DNA of 16,845 nucleotides from JAJBWD01 sp041670885 (GCA_041670885.1 JBAXYJ010000036.1:1-16845), one strand, 5' to 3'. Counted from the first letter of the stretch, positions 5,971 to 13,018 are shown. Translations and numbers: made by a program. Notes: generated by a model from the sequence alone, not told the origin.

Positions 5971-6288
5971 ATGAGTAGGATTCACGTTATAAAGAAAGAC
6001 ACCGTAATGGTAATATCCGGTAAGGATAAAGGAAAAACAGGGGAAATATTAAAGGTTTACCCTAAAAAAGGTAAGGTGCTTGTTAAAGGTGTTAATATTG
6101 TAAGCAAACATCAGAAACCTAATAAAGAAAATGTGCAAGGCGGCATAATACATAAGGAAGCTCCAATATTCAGCTCAAAAGTTATGCTTTATTGCAACAA
6201 ATGCAAAAGTGTTACAAGAATTAGTTATAAAATACTAGAAGACGGCTCAAAAGTAAGAGTATGTAAGAAGTGTAACGAAACATTTTAA
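5971..6288 (+). CDS. rplX: 50S ribosomal protein L24, with C-terminal Cys pairs
   Basis: L24 begins 50S assembly by binding the 5' end of 23S rRNA. The product is 105 residues. The N-terminal KOW motif is clear (DTVMVISGKDKGKTGEILKV, residues 10-29), followed by VKGVNIVSKHQKP at 38-50 and the IHKEAPIFSSKVML segment. The C terminus carries two CxxC pairs, C75/C78 and C98/C101, as LYCNKCK and VRVCKKCNETF. This looks like a small zinc ribbon, known in many but not all bacterial L24 proteins. Zinc binding is inferred from the cysteine pattern only. The spacer to rplN is 16 nt with GGGAGGTGG as ribosome binding site. Confidence 0.96.
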   Translation: MSRIHVIKKDTVMVISGKDKGKTGEILKVYPKKGKVLVKGVNIVSKHQKPNKENVQGGIIHKEAPIFSSKVMLYCNKCKSVTRISYKILEDGSKVRVCKKCNETF

Positions 6289-6309
6289 GCTTTGAAAGGA
6301 GGGTAATAC

Positions 6310-6855
6310 ATGCTAACTAGACTAGAAGATAAATATAATAGTGAAGTAGTTCCAGCTTTAATGGAAAAGTTCGGATATAAAAATATAATGGAAGTCCCAA
6401 AGCTTGAAAAAATAGTTATCAATATGGGAGTTGGAGAAGCTAAGGATAACCAAAAGGTATTAGAATCAGCTGTTGCCGATATGACAATAATATCAGGACA
6501 AAAGCCAATAATTACAAGAGCTAAAAAATCTATAGCTAATTTTAAGTTAAGAGAAAATATGCCTATAGGATGCAAAGTAACTTTAAGAAAGAATAAAATG
6601 TATGAGTTTGCAGATAAACTTATGAATATTGCTCTTCCAAGAGTTAGAGACTTTAGAGGAGTTTCAGAAAAATCCTTTGATGGCAGAGGTAACTACTCCC
6701 TAGGAGTTAAAGAACAGCTAATATTCCCAGAAATTGAATATGATAAGATTGATAAAGTTAGAGGCATGGATATAATTTTTGTTACAACTGCAAAGACAGA
6801 CGAGGAAGCTAGAGAACTATTCAGATTCCTTGGAATGCCTTTTGCATCAATGTAA
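6310..6855 (+). CDS. rplE: 50S ribosomal protein L5
   Basis: L5 binds 5S rRNA and forms bridge B1b with S13. The product is 181 residues, within the usual 178-181 range. The N terminus reads MLTRLEDKYNSEVVPALMEKF; then come the conserved KIVINMGVGEAKDN at about 33-46, GQKPIITRAKKSIANFKLRE at about 66-85, PIGCKVTLR at about 88-96, RDFRGVSEKSFDGRGNYSLG at about 115-134 and the closing RELFRFLGMPF. All are diagnostic. The AAAGGAGGG Shine-Dalgarno (6295-6303) lies 6 nt before the ATG. It is followed after 11 nt by the zinc-type S14 gene, the usual order. Confidence 0.97.
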   Translation: MLTRLEDKYNSEVVPALMEKFGYKNIMEVPKLEKIVINMGVGEAKDNQKVLESAVADMTIISGQKPIITRAKKSIANFKLRENMPIGCKVTLRKNKMYEFADKLMNIALPRVRDFRGVSEKSFDGRGNYSLGVKEQLIFPEIEYDKIDKVRGMDIIFVTTAKTDEEARELFRFLGMPFASM

Positions 6856-6866
6856 GGAGGGAAATA

Positions 6867-7052
6867 ATGGCAAGGAAAGCATTAATTCAAAAATGGAGTA
6901 AGGAACCTAAGTTTTCCACAAGAGCATATACAAGGTGCAGAATTTGCGGAAGACCTCATGCAGTTCTTCAAAAATATGGTATTTGTCGTATATGCTTTAG
7001 AGAGCTTGCTTACAAGGGTGAGATTCCAGGCTGTAAGAAGGCTAGCTGGTAA
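6867..7052 (+). CDS. rpsZ: 30S ribosomal protein S14, zinc-binding type (S14Z)
   Basis: The product is only 61 residues, the short C+ form of S14, which folds around a zinc ion and assembles late into the 30S head. The zinc ligands are C24, C27, C40 and C43, in YTRCRICGRPH and YGICRICFRELA. The ending GEIPGCKKASW is universal. Some Firmicutes keep a second, cysteine-free S14 for zinc starvation at another locus; none is in this window. The gene is often labelled rpsN. A GGAGGG Shine-Dalgarno lies in the 11-nt gap after rplE, making tight coupling likely. Confidence 0.97.
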   Translation: MARKALIQKWSKEPKFSTRAYTRCRICGRPHAVLQKYGICRICFRELAYKGEIPGCKKASW

Positions 7053-7080
7053 TCTTTAAATATGAAAGGAGGCACAATAA

Positions 7081-7479
7081 ATGGCAATAACAGATCCTAT
7101 CGCAGATCTACTTACACGTGTTAGAAATGCGAATATCGTAAAACATGAAATTGTAGAAATTCCGTCTTCAAAAATAAAGAAGGCGATTGCAAATATAATG
7201 CTTCAAGAAGGATATTTAAAGACTCTTGAAGAATATAAAGATGGCTCTGTAGATATGTTAAGGGTAGCCTTAAAATATGGTGAGAGCAAAGAAAGAGTTA
7301 TAACTGGACTTAAAAGAATTTCAAAACCAGGGCTTAGAGTATACTGCAAGTCAGAGGATATTCCAAAGGTATTAAATGGTCTTGGAATAGCAGTTATTTC
7401 AACATCACAGGGTATAATTACGGATAGAGAAGCTAGAAAGCTTGGTCTAGGCGGTGAAGTACTCTGTTATATTTGGTAG
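7081..7479 (+). CDS. rpsH: 30S ribosomal protein S8
   Basis: S8 is a primary 16S rRNA binding protein of the central domain. In E. coli it also represses the spc operon by binding the rplE mRNA; I see no comparable element here and do not claim it. The product is 132 residues. It begins MAITDPIADLLTRVRNANIV, which is diagnostic, and has the conserved RISKPGLRVYCK at about residues 80-91. The C-terminal rRNA-binding signature is GIAVISTSQGIITDREARK, ending GGEVLCYIW. The start has AAGGAGGC upstream at proper distance. A short 6-bp hairpin follows its stop. Confidence 0.97.
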   Translation: MAITDPIADLLTRVRNANIVKHEIVEIPSSKIKKAIANIMLQEGYLKTLEEYKDGSVDMLRVALKYGESKERVITGLKRISKPGLRVYCKSEDIPKVLNGLGIAVISTSQGIITDREARKLGLGGEVLCYIW

Positions 7480-7512
7480 AATCTTTGTAACAAGATTACA
7501 GGAGGTGTAATA

Positions 7513-8055
7513 ATGTCAAGAGTAGGAAGACTACCTATTGCTATTCCTGCAGGTGTAACTGTTACTGTATCACCAGAAAATGTTGTTACAGTTAAGGGAC
7601 CAAAGGGTGAACTTACAAAGGAAATGGCAAGGGATAATATTAACATAGAACTTAAAGATAATGAGCTATTAGTTACAAGATCCTCAGAGGATAAGAAATA
7701 TAGAGCATTACATGGATTAACCAGAGCACTGCTTCACAACATGGTATTAGGTGTAAAAGACGGATTCCAGAAGAATCTTGAATTAGTTGGTGTAGGATAC
7801 AGAGCACAGCTTAAAGGAAAGAATCTTACGATGAATCTTGGATACTCACATCCAGTTGAAGTTGAAGCGGTTGAAGGAATTACCTTTGAAACTCCTGCTG
7901 CTACTAAGATAGTAGTAAAAGGCATCGATAAAGAATTAGTAGGTGCTGTAGCAGCTGATATCAGAACCTGGAGAAAACCAGAACCTTACAAGGGCAAAGG
8001 AATCAAGTATGAGAACGAAGTTATAAGACGTAAGGAAGGTAAGACAGGTAAGTAA
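7513..8055 (+). CDS. rplF: 50S ribosomal protein L6
   Basis: L6 lies near the sarcin-ricin loop and helps elongation factor binding. The product is 180 residues, starting MSRVGRLPIAIPAGVTV, the family opening. It is built of two repeated alpha/beta domains, at about residues 1-82 and 83-180. Conserved segments are VKGPKGELTKEM, RALHGLTRALLHNMVLGVKD (residues 63-82), ELVGVGYRAQLKGKNLTMNL and the late WRKPEPYKGKGIKYENEVIR. The ending RRKEGKTGK is typical. The ATG lies 7 nt after AGGAGGTG. It is followed after 22 nt by rplR. Confidence 0.97.
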   Translation: MSRVGRLPIAIPAGVTVTVSPENVVTVKGPKGELTKEMARDNINIELKDNELLVTRSSEDKKYRALHGLTRALLHNMVLGVKDGFQKNLELVGVGYRAQLKGKNLTMNLGYSHPVEVEAVEGITFETPAATKIVVKGIDKELVGAVAADIRTWRKPEPYKGKGIKYENEVIRRKEGKTGK

Positions 8056-8077
8056 ATAAAGAAAGGAGTGAAAGTAA

Positions 8078-8440
8078 TTGTTTAAAAAAGACGACAGAAA
8101 GAAGTCAAGAGAAAAACGTCATCTTAGAGTTCGTAAGAAAGTTTTCGGAACAACAGAAAGACCAAGACTTTGTGTATATAGAAGTGAAAAAAATATATAT
8201 GCTCAGATTGTTGATGATGTTAATGGAATTACATTAGCTGCTTCTTCCAGTTTAGATAAAGAACTTGAAGGGAAAGCAGGAAGTAATAAGGAAACTGCTA
8301 AATTAGTAGGATCCACAATTGCTTCAAGAGCTATAGAAAAAGGAATAAAAGAAGTTGTCTTCGATAGAGGCGGATATATATATCATGGAAGAGTTAAGGA
8401 ACTTGCTGAAGGTGCAAGAGAAACAGGCTTAGTATTCTAA
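8078..8440 (+). CDS. rplR: 50S ribosomal protein L18 (TTG start)
   Basis: L18 binds 5S rRNA and carries it, together with L5, into the central protuberance. Using TTG at 8078 gives 120 residues beginning MFKKDDRKKSREKRHLRVRK, matching the family length and basic N terminus. The Shine-Dalgarno AAAGGAGTG (8062-8070) is 7 nt upstream, and no ATG or GTG fits. Conserved parts are GTTERPRLCVYRSEKNIYAQ (residues 24-43), the TAKLVGSTIASRA helix, and the signature VFDRGGYIYHGRVKELAEGARE (VFDRGGYIYHG then RVKELAEGARE). The TTG start may lower initiation relative to neighbouring genes. Confidence 0.96.
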   Translation: MFKKDDRKKSREKRHLRVRKKVFGTTERPRLCVYRSEKNIYAQIVDDVNGITLAASSSLDKELEGKAGSNKETAKLVGSTIASRAIEKGIKEVVFDRGGYIYHGRVKELAEGARETGLVF

Positions 8441-8454
8441 AAGGAGGGAAATCA

Positions 8455-8949
8455 ATGAGAATAAATCCAAGCACACTTGATCTTAAAGAAAAAGTAGTCT
8501 TCATAAATAGAGTTGCTAAGGTTGTAAAAGGTGGTAGAAATTTCAGATTCAGCGCCTTGGTTGTTGTAGGTGACGAGAATGGCCATGTTGGTGTTGGAAC
8601 TGGTAAATCAGTTGAAATACCAGAAGCAATAAGAAAAGGAATTGAAGATGCAAAAAAGAACTTAGTGGATGTCGAATTACTTGGTAATACAGTTCCACAT
8701 GAAATATTAGGAGAGTTTGGAACTGGCAGAGTTTTAATTATGCCAGCTGCAGAAGGAACAGGAGTTATCGCCGGAGGTCCAGCAAGAGCAGTGCTAGAGC
8801 TTGCAGGATTAAAGGATGTAAGAGCTAAGTCCCTTGGTTCAAATAATCACAAAAATATGGTAAGTGCTACAATTAACGGTTTGTCAAGATTAAGAAGAGC
8901 AGAATCAATTGCTAAGCTTAGAGGTAAAACTGTTGATGAGATATTATAG
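8455..8949 (+). CDS. rpsE: 30S ribosomal protein S5
   Basis: S5 lies on the solvent side of the 30S subunit at the decoding and mRNA entry region and affects translational accuracy. The product is 164 residues. The N-terminal double-stranded RNA binding domain has VNRVAKVVKGGR-type sequence (here INRVAKVVKGGRNFRFSALV) and GDENGHVGVGTGKSVEIPEA. The second domain carries FGTGRVLIMPAAEGTGVIAG and KSLGSNNHKNMVSATINGL. The loop tied to spectinomycin resistance (VVKGGRNFRFSA) shows no obvious deletion. The ATG is preceded by AAGGAGGG. It is followed by rpmD after 17 nt. Confidence 0.97.
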   Translation: MRINPSTLDLKEKVVFINRVAKVVKGGRNFRFSALVVVGDENGHVGVGTGKSVEIPEAIRKGIEDAKKNLVDVELLGNTVPHEILGEFGTGRVLIMPAAEGTGVIAGGPARAVLELAGLKDVRAKSLGSNNHKNMVSATINGLSRLRRAESIAKLRGKTVDEIL

Positions 8950-8966
8950 GTTAAGGAGGGATTACC

Positions 8967-9146
8967 TTGGCTAAACTAAAAATTACCTTAGTTAAGAGCT
9001 TAATTGGAAGAAAGAAAGATCAGATTGCTACAGTTGTGGCTCTTGGACTAGGAAAAGTTAATAGTACAGCAGAACATAATGATACTCCTCAAATAAGAGG
9101 TATGATAAATAAGATAAATTACTTACTAAAGGTTGAAGAAATTTAA
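8967..9146 (+). CDS. rpmD: 50S ribosomal protein L30 (short gene, TTG start)
   Basis: This short gene fills the space between rpsE and rplO. Starting at TTG 8967 it encodes 59 residues, MAKLKITLVKSLIGRKKDQI at the start and ending NYLLKVEEI, the usual L30 size. Family signatures are KSLIGRKKDQIATVVALGLG and the later TPQIRGMINKINYLL, which correspond to the conserved S-x-IG pattern and the RGM-I helix of L30. L30 sits on the 50S surface near helix 38 of 23S rRNA and is not always essential. The Shine-Dalgarno AAGGAGG (8953-8959) is 7 nt from the TTG; there is no ATG start in frame near it. Only 16 nt separate it from rplO. Confidence 0.95.
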   Translation: MAKLKITLVKSLIGRKKDQIATVVALGLGKVNSTAEHNDTPQIRGMINKINYLLKVEEI

Positions 9147-9162
9147 TCGAGGAGGTGGAATA

Positions 9163-9603
9163 ATGAAACTTCATGAGTTAAGACCAGCAGAAGGAGCCAA
9201 AAAGGCACCAAAGAGAGTCGGAAGAGGAACAGGTTCAGGTCTGGGAAGAAACGCTGGCAGAGGTGAAAATGGTCAGAACGCAAGATCCGGAGGCGGAGTA
9301 AGATTAGGCTTTGAAGGTGGTCAGATGCCACTATTTAGAAGGATTCCTAAAAGAGGATTTAATAACATATTTGCGAAAAAATATGTATCAATAAATGTAG
9401 ACAGGTTAAATGTATTTGAAAATGGAACTGAGGTTACACCTGAAGTACTGCTTGAAAGAAGAGTTGTTAGTAAGCTTTGTGATGGAATAAAAATTCTTGG
9501 TAATGGTGAATTGACAAAAAGCTTAACAGTAAAGGCTACAAAATTTTCAAAAGCGGCAGCTGAAAAGATAGAAGCAGCCGGGGGAAAAGTAGAGGTGGTT
9601 TAA
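9163..9603 (+). CDS. rplO: 50S ribosomal protein L15
   Basis: L15 is a late-assembly 23S rRNA binding protein. The start at ATG 9163 gives 146 residues beginning MKLHELRPAEGAKKAPKRVG, the normal family opening. An in-frame TTG at 9133, inside rpmD, would add ten residues and lies before the Shine-Dalgarno GAGGAGGTG (9149-9157), so I reject it. The glycine-rich basic stretch GRGTGSGLGRNAGRGENGQ spans about residues 21-39, followed by GGVRLGFEGGQMPLFRRIPK, which is diagnostic. The C-terminal domain ends AAEKIEAAGGKVEVV. The stop TAA overlaps the secY ATG by one base. Confidence 0.97.
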   Translation: MKLHELRPAEGAKKAPKRVGRGTGSGLGRNAGRGENGQNARSGGGVRLGFEGGQMPLFRRIPKRGFNNIFAKKYVSINVDRLNVFENGTEVTPEVLLERRVVSKLCDGIKILGNGELTKSLTVKATKFSKAAAEKIEAAGGKVEVV

Positions 9604-10883
9604 TGTTAAACACATTAAAAAATGCCTGGAAGGTTCAGGATTTAAGAAGGAAAATAATTTTTACCATCTTAATGCTTGCTATTTTTAGAATGGGCAATAC
9701 AATACCTGTACCTGGAGTAGACACAACTGTTTTAAAACAGGTATCATCTGAGCAGGGAAACTTATTTGGTTTCTATGATTTGATATCTGGAGGTGCTTTC
9801 TCCAACTTTAGCATTTTTGCCTTGGGAGTAATTCCATATATTAATGCATCAATTATAATGCAGCTTTTGACAGTTGCTATACCTCAGCTGGAACAACTGC
9901 AAAAAGAAGGCGAGACAGGAAGAAAGAAGATAAGCCAGGCTACCAGATATATGTCAGTAGTTCTTGGAATTTTTCAGGCTTTCAGTCAATTCTTCATAAT
10001 AAGACAGCTGGGAGCTATAACAGATACTTCAAAACTTAAAATATTCCTGGTAATAGTTACTCTGACAGCAGCCTCCACATTCTTAATGTGGCTTGGTGAC
10101 CAGATAACTGTTAAAGGAATTGGAAATGGTATGTCTCTGATAATATTTATTAATATTATTTCAAGGCTGCCGGTTACAGTAAAACAATTAATATCTTTAA
10201 AACAGCTGGAAACAATAACAATAGTAGGTTTAGTATTGTTTATAATTGTTGCTGCTGCATTGTTTGTTTCAGTTGTTGCTGTAAGCTTAGCTGAAAGAAG
10301 AATTCCGGTTCAATATGCTGGAAAAACAGTGGGAAATAAATCATTTAAAGGGCAGTCTTCTCATATTCCTATTAATATATCTTCTTCAGCAGTAATAGCA
10401 ATAATATTTGCAATGTCAGTAATGCAGTTTTTGCCAACTATTGCTCAGTTCTGGCAGGGATCAAAGTTTTATAATTTTATAGAAAACAGCCAGTGGAGTG
10501 TATTTAGATCAAATACATGGCCATATGCAGTTTTTTATTTCATCCTTACAATATTCTTTACCTGGTTTTATACACAAATAACATTTAAACCAGATGAGAT
10601 GGCAGAAAATATGCACAAGTCTTCAGGATTTATTCCTGGAATAAGACCTGGTGAGCCAACTGCTAAGTTTATTGAAAGGATTTTAGCTAAGACAGCAATA
10701 CTAGGCGGGCTGTTTGCAGCACTAATTGCAACATTCCCAGTAATTATGGCAGGATATACTCCATTTAAGGGAATTTCCTTTGGAGGAACGTCCATACTTA
10801 TCATGGTTGGTGTTGCCTTAGAGACAATGAGACAGATAGAATCACAGCTAGTAATGCGTCACTATGAAGGATTTTTAAAATAG
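9603..10883 (+). CDS. secY: Protein translocase channel subunit SecY
   Basis: SecY forms the protein-conducting channel of the SecYEG translocon in the cytoplasmic membrane. The product is 426 residues, normal for Firmicutes, and has the expected ten hydrophobic membrane segments by inspection. The first lies at about 18-37 with the plug-region sequence GNTIPVPGVD next to it. Other signatures are LGVIPYINASIIMQLL (74-89), QITVKGIGNGMSLIIF (167-182), the cytosolic loop ERRIPVQYAGKTVG (231-244), SGFIPGIRPGEPTA (341-354), where SecA and the ribosome dock, and GGTSILIMVGVALET (394-408). Its start overlaps the rplO stop by one base, and GAGGTGG (9592-9598) inside rplO acts as Shine-Dalgarno. SecY is thus made in step with ribosomal proteins. 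Confidence 0.97.
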   Translation: MLNTLKNAWKVQDLRRKIIFTILMLAIFRMGNTIPVPGVDTTVLKQVSSEQGNLFGFYDLISGGAFSNFSIFALGVIPYINASIIMQLLTVAIPQLEQLQKEGETGRKKISQATRYMSVVLGIFQAFSQFFIIRQLGAITDTSKLKIFLVIVTLTAASTFLMWLGDQITVKGIGNGMSLIIFINIISRLPVTVKQLISLKQLETITIVGLVLFIIVAAALFVSVVAVSLAERRIPVQYAGKTVGNKSFKGQSSHIPINISSSAVIAIIFAMSVMQFLPTIAQFWQGSKFYNFIENSQWSVFRSNTWPYAVFYFILTIFFTWFYTQITFKPDEMAENMHKSSGFIPGIRPGEPTAKFIERILAKTAILGGLFAALIATFPVIMAGYTPFKGISFGGTSILIMVGVALETMRQIESQLVMRHYEGFLK

Positions 10884-10893
10884 AGGTGATTTT

Positions 10894-11526
10894 ATGAAGC
10901 TTATTCTATTAGGTCCCCCGGGAGCGGGAAAAGGAACTCAAGCAAAATCAATAAGTAACGAATATAACATTCCTCATATATCTACTGGTGATATTTTCAG
11001 AAAAAATATTTCTGAAAAAACCGCCTTAGGAATCGAGGCAAAAGGATATATAGATAAAGGACTTTTAGTTCCAGATGAACTAACTGTCAGAATAGTAGAG
11101 GATAGGCTTAAGAGTGATGACTGCAGTAGGGGATATCTATTAGATGGATTTCCCAGAACCATATACCAAGCTGAAGAGCTTGAAAAACTTGATATATTAG
11201 ATTGTGTTCTCTTACTTCAGGTTCCGGATGAATTTATTTTAAGTAGAATGACAGGAAGAAGAGTTTGTGCAGGCTGCGGTGCCAGTTTTCATATTACAAA
11301 TAATCCTCCGAAAATTGAAGGTGTTTGTGATTTATGCGGCGGGGAGCTTGTTCAACGGAAAGACGATAAGAAAGAAACGGTAGCTCAGAGAATTCAAGTT
11401 TATAAAAATCAGACTGAGCCTCTCGTAAACTTCTATAAAGATAAAGGAATTTTAAAAACTGTAGATGGTACTTTGAAAATAGAAGAAGTATTTAAGTCTA
11501 TAGTCAGGATCCTTAAGGAGATATAA
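10894..11526 (+). CDS. adk: Adenylate kinase with zinc-binding lid
   Basis: Adk catalyses ATP + AMP = 2 ADP in the cytoplasm and keeps the adenine nucleotide pool balanced. The product is 210 residues, slightly short of the usual 214-217. The P-loop GPPGAGKGT spans 7-15, the AMP-binding region has STGDIFR at 30-36, and DGFPRT lies at 84-89. The lid domain carries C125, C128, C145 and C148 in the pattern CxxC...CxxC, the structural zinc site of Gram-positive long-form enzymes. RKDD (155-158) and the TVAQRIQVY helix contact the nucleotide. The ribosome binding site is a modest GAGGTGA. It is 10 nt after secY, in the normal secY-adk-map order. Confidence 0.97.
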   Translation: MKLILLGPPGAGKGTQAKSISNEYNIPHISTGDIFRKNISEKTALGIEAKGYIDKGLLVPDELTVRIVEDRLKSDDCSRGYLLDGFPRTIYQAEELEKLDILDCVLLLQVPDEFILSRMTGRRVCAGCGASFHITNNPPKIEGVCDLCGGELVQRKDDKKETVAQRIQVYKNQTEPLVNFYKDKGILKTVDGTLKIEEVFKSIVRILKEI

Positions 11527-11527
11527 A

Positions 11528-12277
11528 ATGATTATTATCAAGAGTGATGAAGAAATAGAAAAGATGAGAAAAGCAGGCAAGGTTGTAGGAGATACTTTGA
11601 ATATGCTGCAAGAATGTGTTAAACCTGGTATTTCAACTTTAAAGCTTGACCAAATGGCTGAAGAGTATATGGTAAAGTGTAATTCAGTACCGTCCTTTAA
11701 GGGATATCAAGGTTTTCCAGGCAGCCTTTGCACATCATTAAACTATGAAGTTGTTCACGGAATCCCAAGTGAAGATGTAATTCTAAAAGAGGGAGATATA
11801 ATAAGCGTTGACTGCGGAGCAATACTTAATGGCTATCAGGGAGATGCCGCAAGGACCTTCCCCGTAGGTAAAATAAGTAAAGCAGCAGAAGACCTTATAA
11901 ATGTTACCAGAGACAGCTTTTTTAAGGGTGTGGAAAATGCAATTGTAGGTAACAGATTGACAGATATTTCAGCAGCAGTTCAATTTTATGCTGAAAGCAA
12001 AGGATACTCTGTAGTAAGAGAATATGTCGGTCACGGTATAGGAAAGGATATGCATGAAGATCCGGAGGTTCCTAACTATGGCAGACCAGGCAGAGGACCA
12101 AAGCTGATTCATGGTATGGTTCTGGCCATTGAACCTATGATAAACATTGGAAGCTATCATGTTAGTATAATGAATAATGGCTGGACAGTAGCAACAGCAG
12201 ACAGAAGTTTATCAGGACATTATGAAAACACAGTAGCAATATTAAATAATGGACCTGAAATACTTACACTTTGTTAA
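11528..12277 (+). CDS. map: Methionine aminopeptidase, type I
   Basis: Map removes the initiator methionine from new proteins when the second residue is small. The product is 249 residues. The pita-bread fold metal ligands are all present: D95 (SVDCGA), D106 (QGDAART), H169 (GHGIG), E202 (AIEPM) and E233 (HYENT). H77 in VVHGIP is the conserved catalytic histidine. The substrate loop HEDPEVPNYG at about 176-185 is typical of type Ia. It has no N-terminal SH3-binding extension. Only one base separates it from adk, and it has a GGAG-type Shine-Dalgarno (AAGGAG, 11515-11520) inside the adk end, so coupling is likely. Confidence 0.97.
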   Translation: MIIIKSDEEIEKMRKAGKVVGDTLNMLQECVKPGISTLKLDQMAEEYMVKCNSVPSFKGYQGFPGSLCTSLNYEVVHGIPSEDVILKEGDIISVDCGAILNGYQGDAARTFPVGKISKAAEDLINVTRDSFFKGVENAIVGNRLTDISAAVQFYAESKGYSVVREYVGHGIGKDMHEDPEVPNYGRPGRGPKLIHGMVLAIEPMINIGSYHVSIMNNGWTVATADRSLSGHYENTVAILNNGPEILTLC

Positions 12278-12289
12278 GAGGTGGAAATA

Positions 12290-12568
12290 TTGGATAACGG
12301 CTTAATTGGTAGACTGGTTATATCTAAGGCAGGCAGAGACAAGGATAAACTTTTCTTAATAACTGGTATTATAGATATAAGCTATGTTATAATAGTTGAC
12401 GGTGATTTAAGAAAAATTGAAGCCCCTAAAAAGAAAAAGCTTAAACATTTGCTGCTAACTGAAAAATACAGTGCTGAAATAAAGGAAATGCTTATAAAAG
12501 GTGATAAAGTAAGCAATGCCCAGATTAGAAAGTATATTCAATCTGAAGACCTTAATAAGGAGGTATGA
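12290..12568 (+). CDS. KOW-domain RNA-binding protein (YbzG-like, L14e/L27e type)
   Basis: The product is a small basic protein of 92 residues if it starts at TTG 12290. The N-terminal half has a KOW-like stretch, GLIGRLVISKAGRDKDKLFL, followed by two hydrophobic strands and a lysine cluster APKKKKLKHLLL. The C-terminal part is a charged helix. I prefer TTG 12290 because AGGTGG (12279-12284) lies 5 nt upstream; the GTG at 12281, which would add three residues, is inside that Shine-Dalgarno. A gene of this kind lies between map and infA in Bacillus (ybzG) and many clostridia and resembles archaeal-type L14e/L27e proteins. Its role is not known to me; binding to rRNA is an inference from the fold and context. 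Its 3' end contains the infA ribosome binding site. Confidence 0.8.
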   Translation: MDNGLIGRLVISKAGRDKDKLFLITGIIDISYVIIVDGDLRKIEAPKKKKLKHLLLTEKYSAEIKEMLIKGDKVSNAQIRKYIQSEDLNKEV

Positions 12569-12574
12569 TACCTT

Positions 12575-12793
12575 ATGTCAAAAGATGATGTTATAGAAAT
12601 GCAGGGAATAGTGTTGGAAACTTTACCAAATGCCATGTTTAGAGTAGAACTTGAAAGTGGTCATAAGATTCTGGCTCATGTTTCAGGAAAACTAAGAATG
12701 AATTTTATTAGAATATTACCAGGCGACAAGGTTACCGTTGAGCTATCACCTTATGATTTAACTAAAGGAAGAATAACCTGGAGATCAAAGTAG
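12575..12793 (+). CDS. infA: Translation initiation factor IF-1
   Basis: IF-1 occupies the A site of the 30S subunit during initiation and helps IF-2 and IF-3. The product has exactly 72 residues, the standard length, and consists of one S1-type OB fold. The sequence begins MSKDDVIEMQGIVLETLPNA, followed by MFRVELESGHKILAHVSGKL, RMNFIRILPGDKVTVELSPYDL (RMNFIRILPGD then KVTVELSPYDL) and the ending TKGRITWRSK, all diagnostic. The ATG lies 6 nt after the KOW gene stop, and its Shine-Dalgarno AAGGAGGT is inside that gene, so the two are probably coupled. Confidence 0.98.
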   Translation: MSKDDVIEMQGIVLETLPNAMFRVELESGHKILAHVSGKLRMNFIRILPGDKVTVELSPYDLTKGRITWRSK

Positions 12794-12808
12794 TAAGGAG
12801 GGTTTACA

Positions 12809-12922
12809 ATGAAAGTAAGACCATCAGTAAAGCCAATGTGCGAAAAATGCAAAGTAATCAAAAGAAAAGGTAAAGTAATGGTTATATGCGAAAATCCGAA
12901 GCATAAACAAAGGCAAGGTTAA
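12809..12922 (+). CDS. rpmJ: 50S ribosomal protein L36, zinc type (short gene)
   Basis: This 37-residue gene reads MKVRPSVKPMCEKCKVIKRK and ends NPKHKQRQG, an almost canonical L36. It is the zinc (C+) form, with ligands C11, C14, C27 and H32. L36 is one of the smallest ribosomal proteins and helps organise 23S rRNA near the L7/L12 stalk base. The Shine-Dalgarno AAGGAGGG (12795-12802) lies 6 nt before the ATG. The infA-rpmJ order is standard. A 96-nt spacer with a predicted structure follows before rpsM. Confidence 0.97.
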   Translation: MKVRPSVKPMCEKCKVIKRKGKVMVICENPKHKQRQG

Positions 12923-12928
12923 TTTGAG

Positions 12929-12972
12929 AGTTTTAGAAGCGGCTGACAATGGTAGATTCATTGACTAAAACT
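12929..12972 (+). promoter_or_regulatory. Nested stem-loop in the rpmJ-rpsM spacer (candidate alpha-block leader element)
   Basis: AGTTTTAG (12929-12936) pairs perfectly with CTAAAACT (12965-12972), and inside it CAATG (12947-12951) pairs with CATTG (12959-12963) around a 7-nt loop. The left internal loop is 10 nt and the right is one base. This lies 46 nt before rpsM in the longest spacer inside the cluster. It could be an S4-responsive or processing element; this is inference, and the pairing was found by eye. Confidence 0.5.
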
Positions 12973-12988
12973 GTTTCAAATAGATAAA
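12961..12988 (+). promoter_or_regulatory. Possible secondary promoter before rpsM
   Basis: TTGACT (12961-12966) is a five-of-six -35 box. A weaker -10 candidate, GATAAA (12983-12988), follows after 16 nt. The -35 overlaps the right arm of the stem-loop at 12929-12972. If used, it would give rpsM a short leader and extra alpha-block transcription. The -10 match is modest, so this is tentative. Confidence 0.35.
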
Positions 12989-13018
12989 AAGATTAGAAAA
13001 CCTAGGAGGTGTAATTTA

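Noticed and set aside
9133..9162. Extended N terminus for L15 from a TTG inside rpmD
   Set aside because: The Shine-Dalgarno lies after this codon and the added residues are not part of L15.
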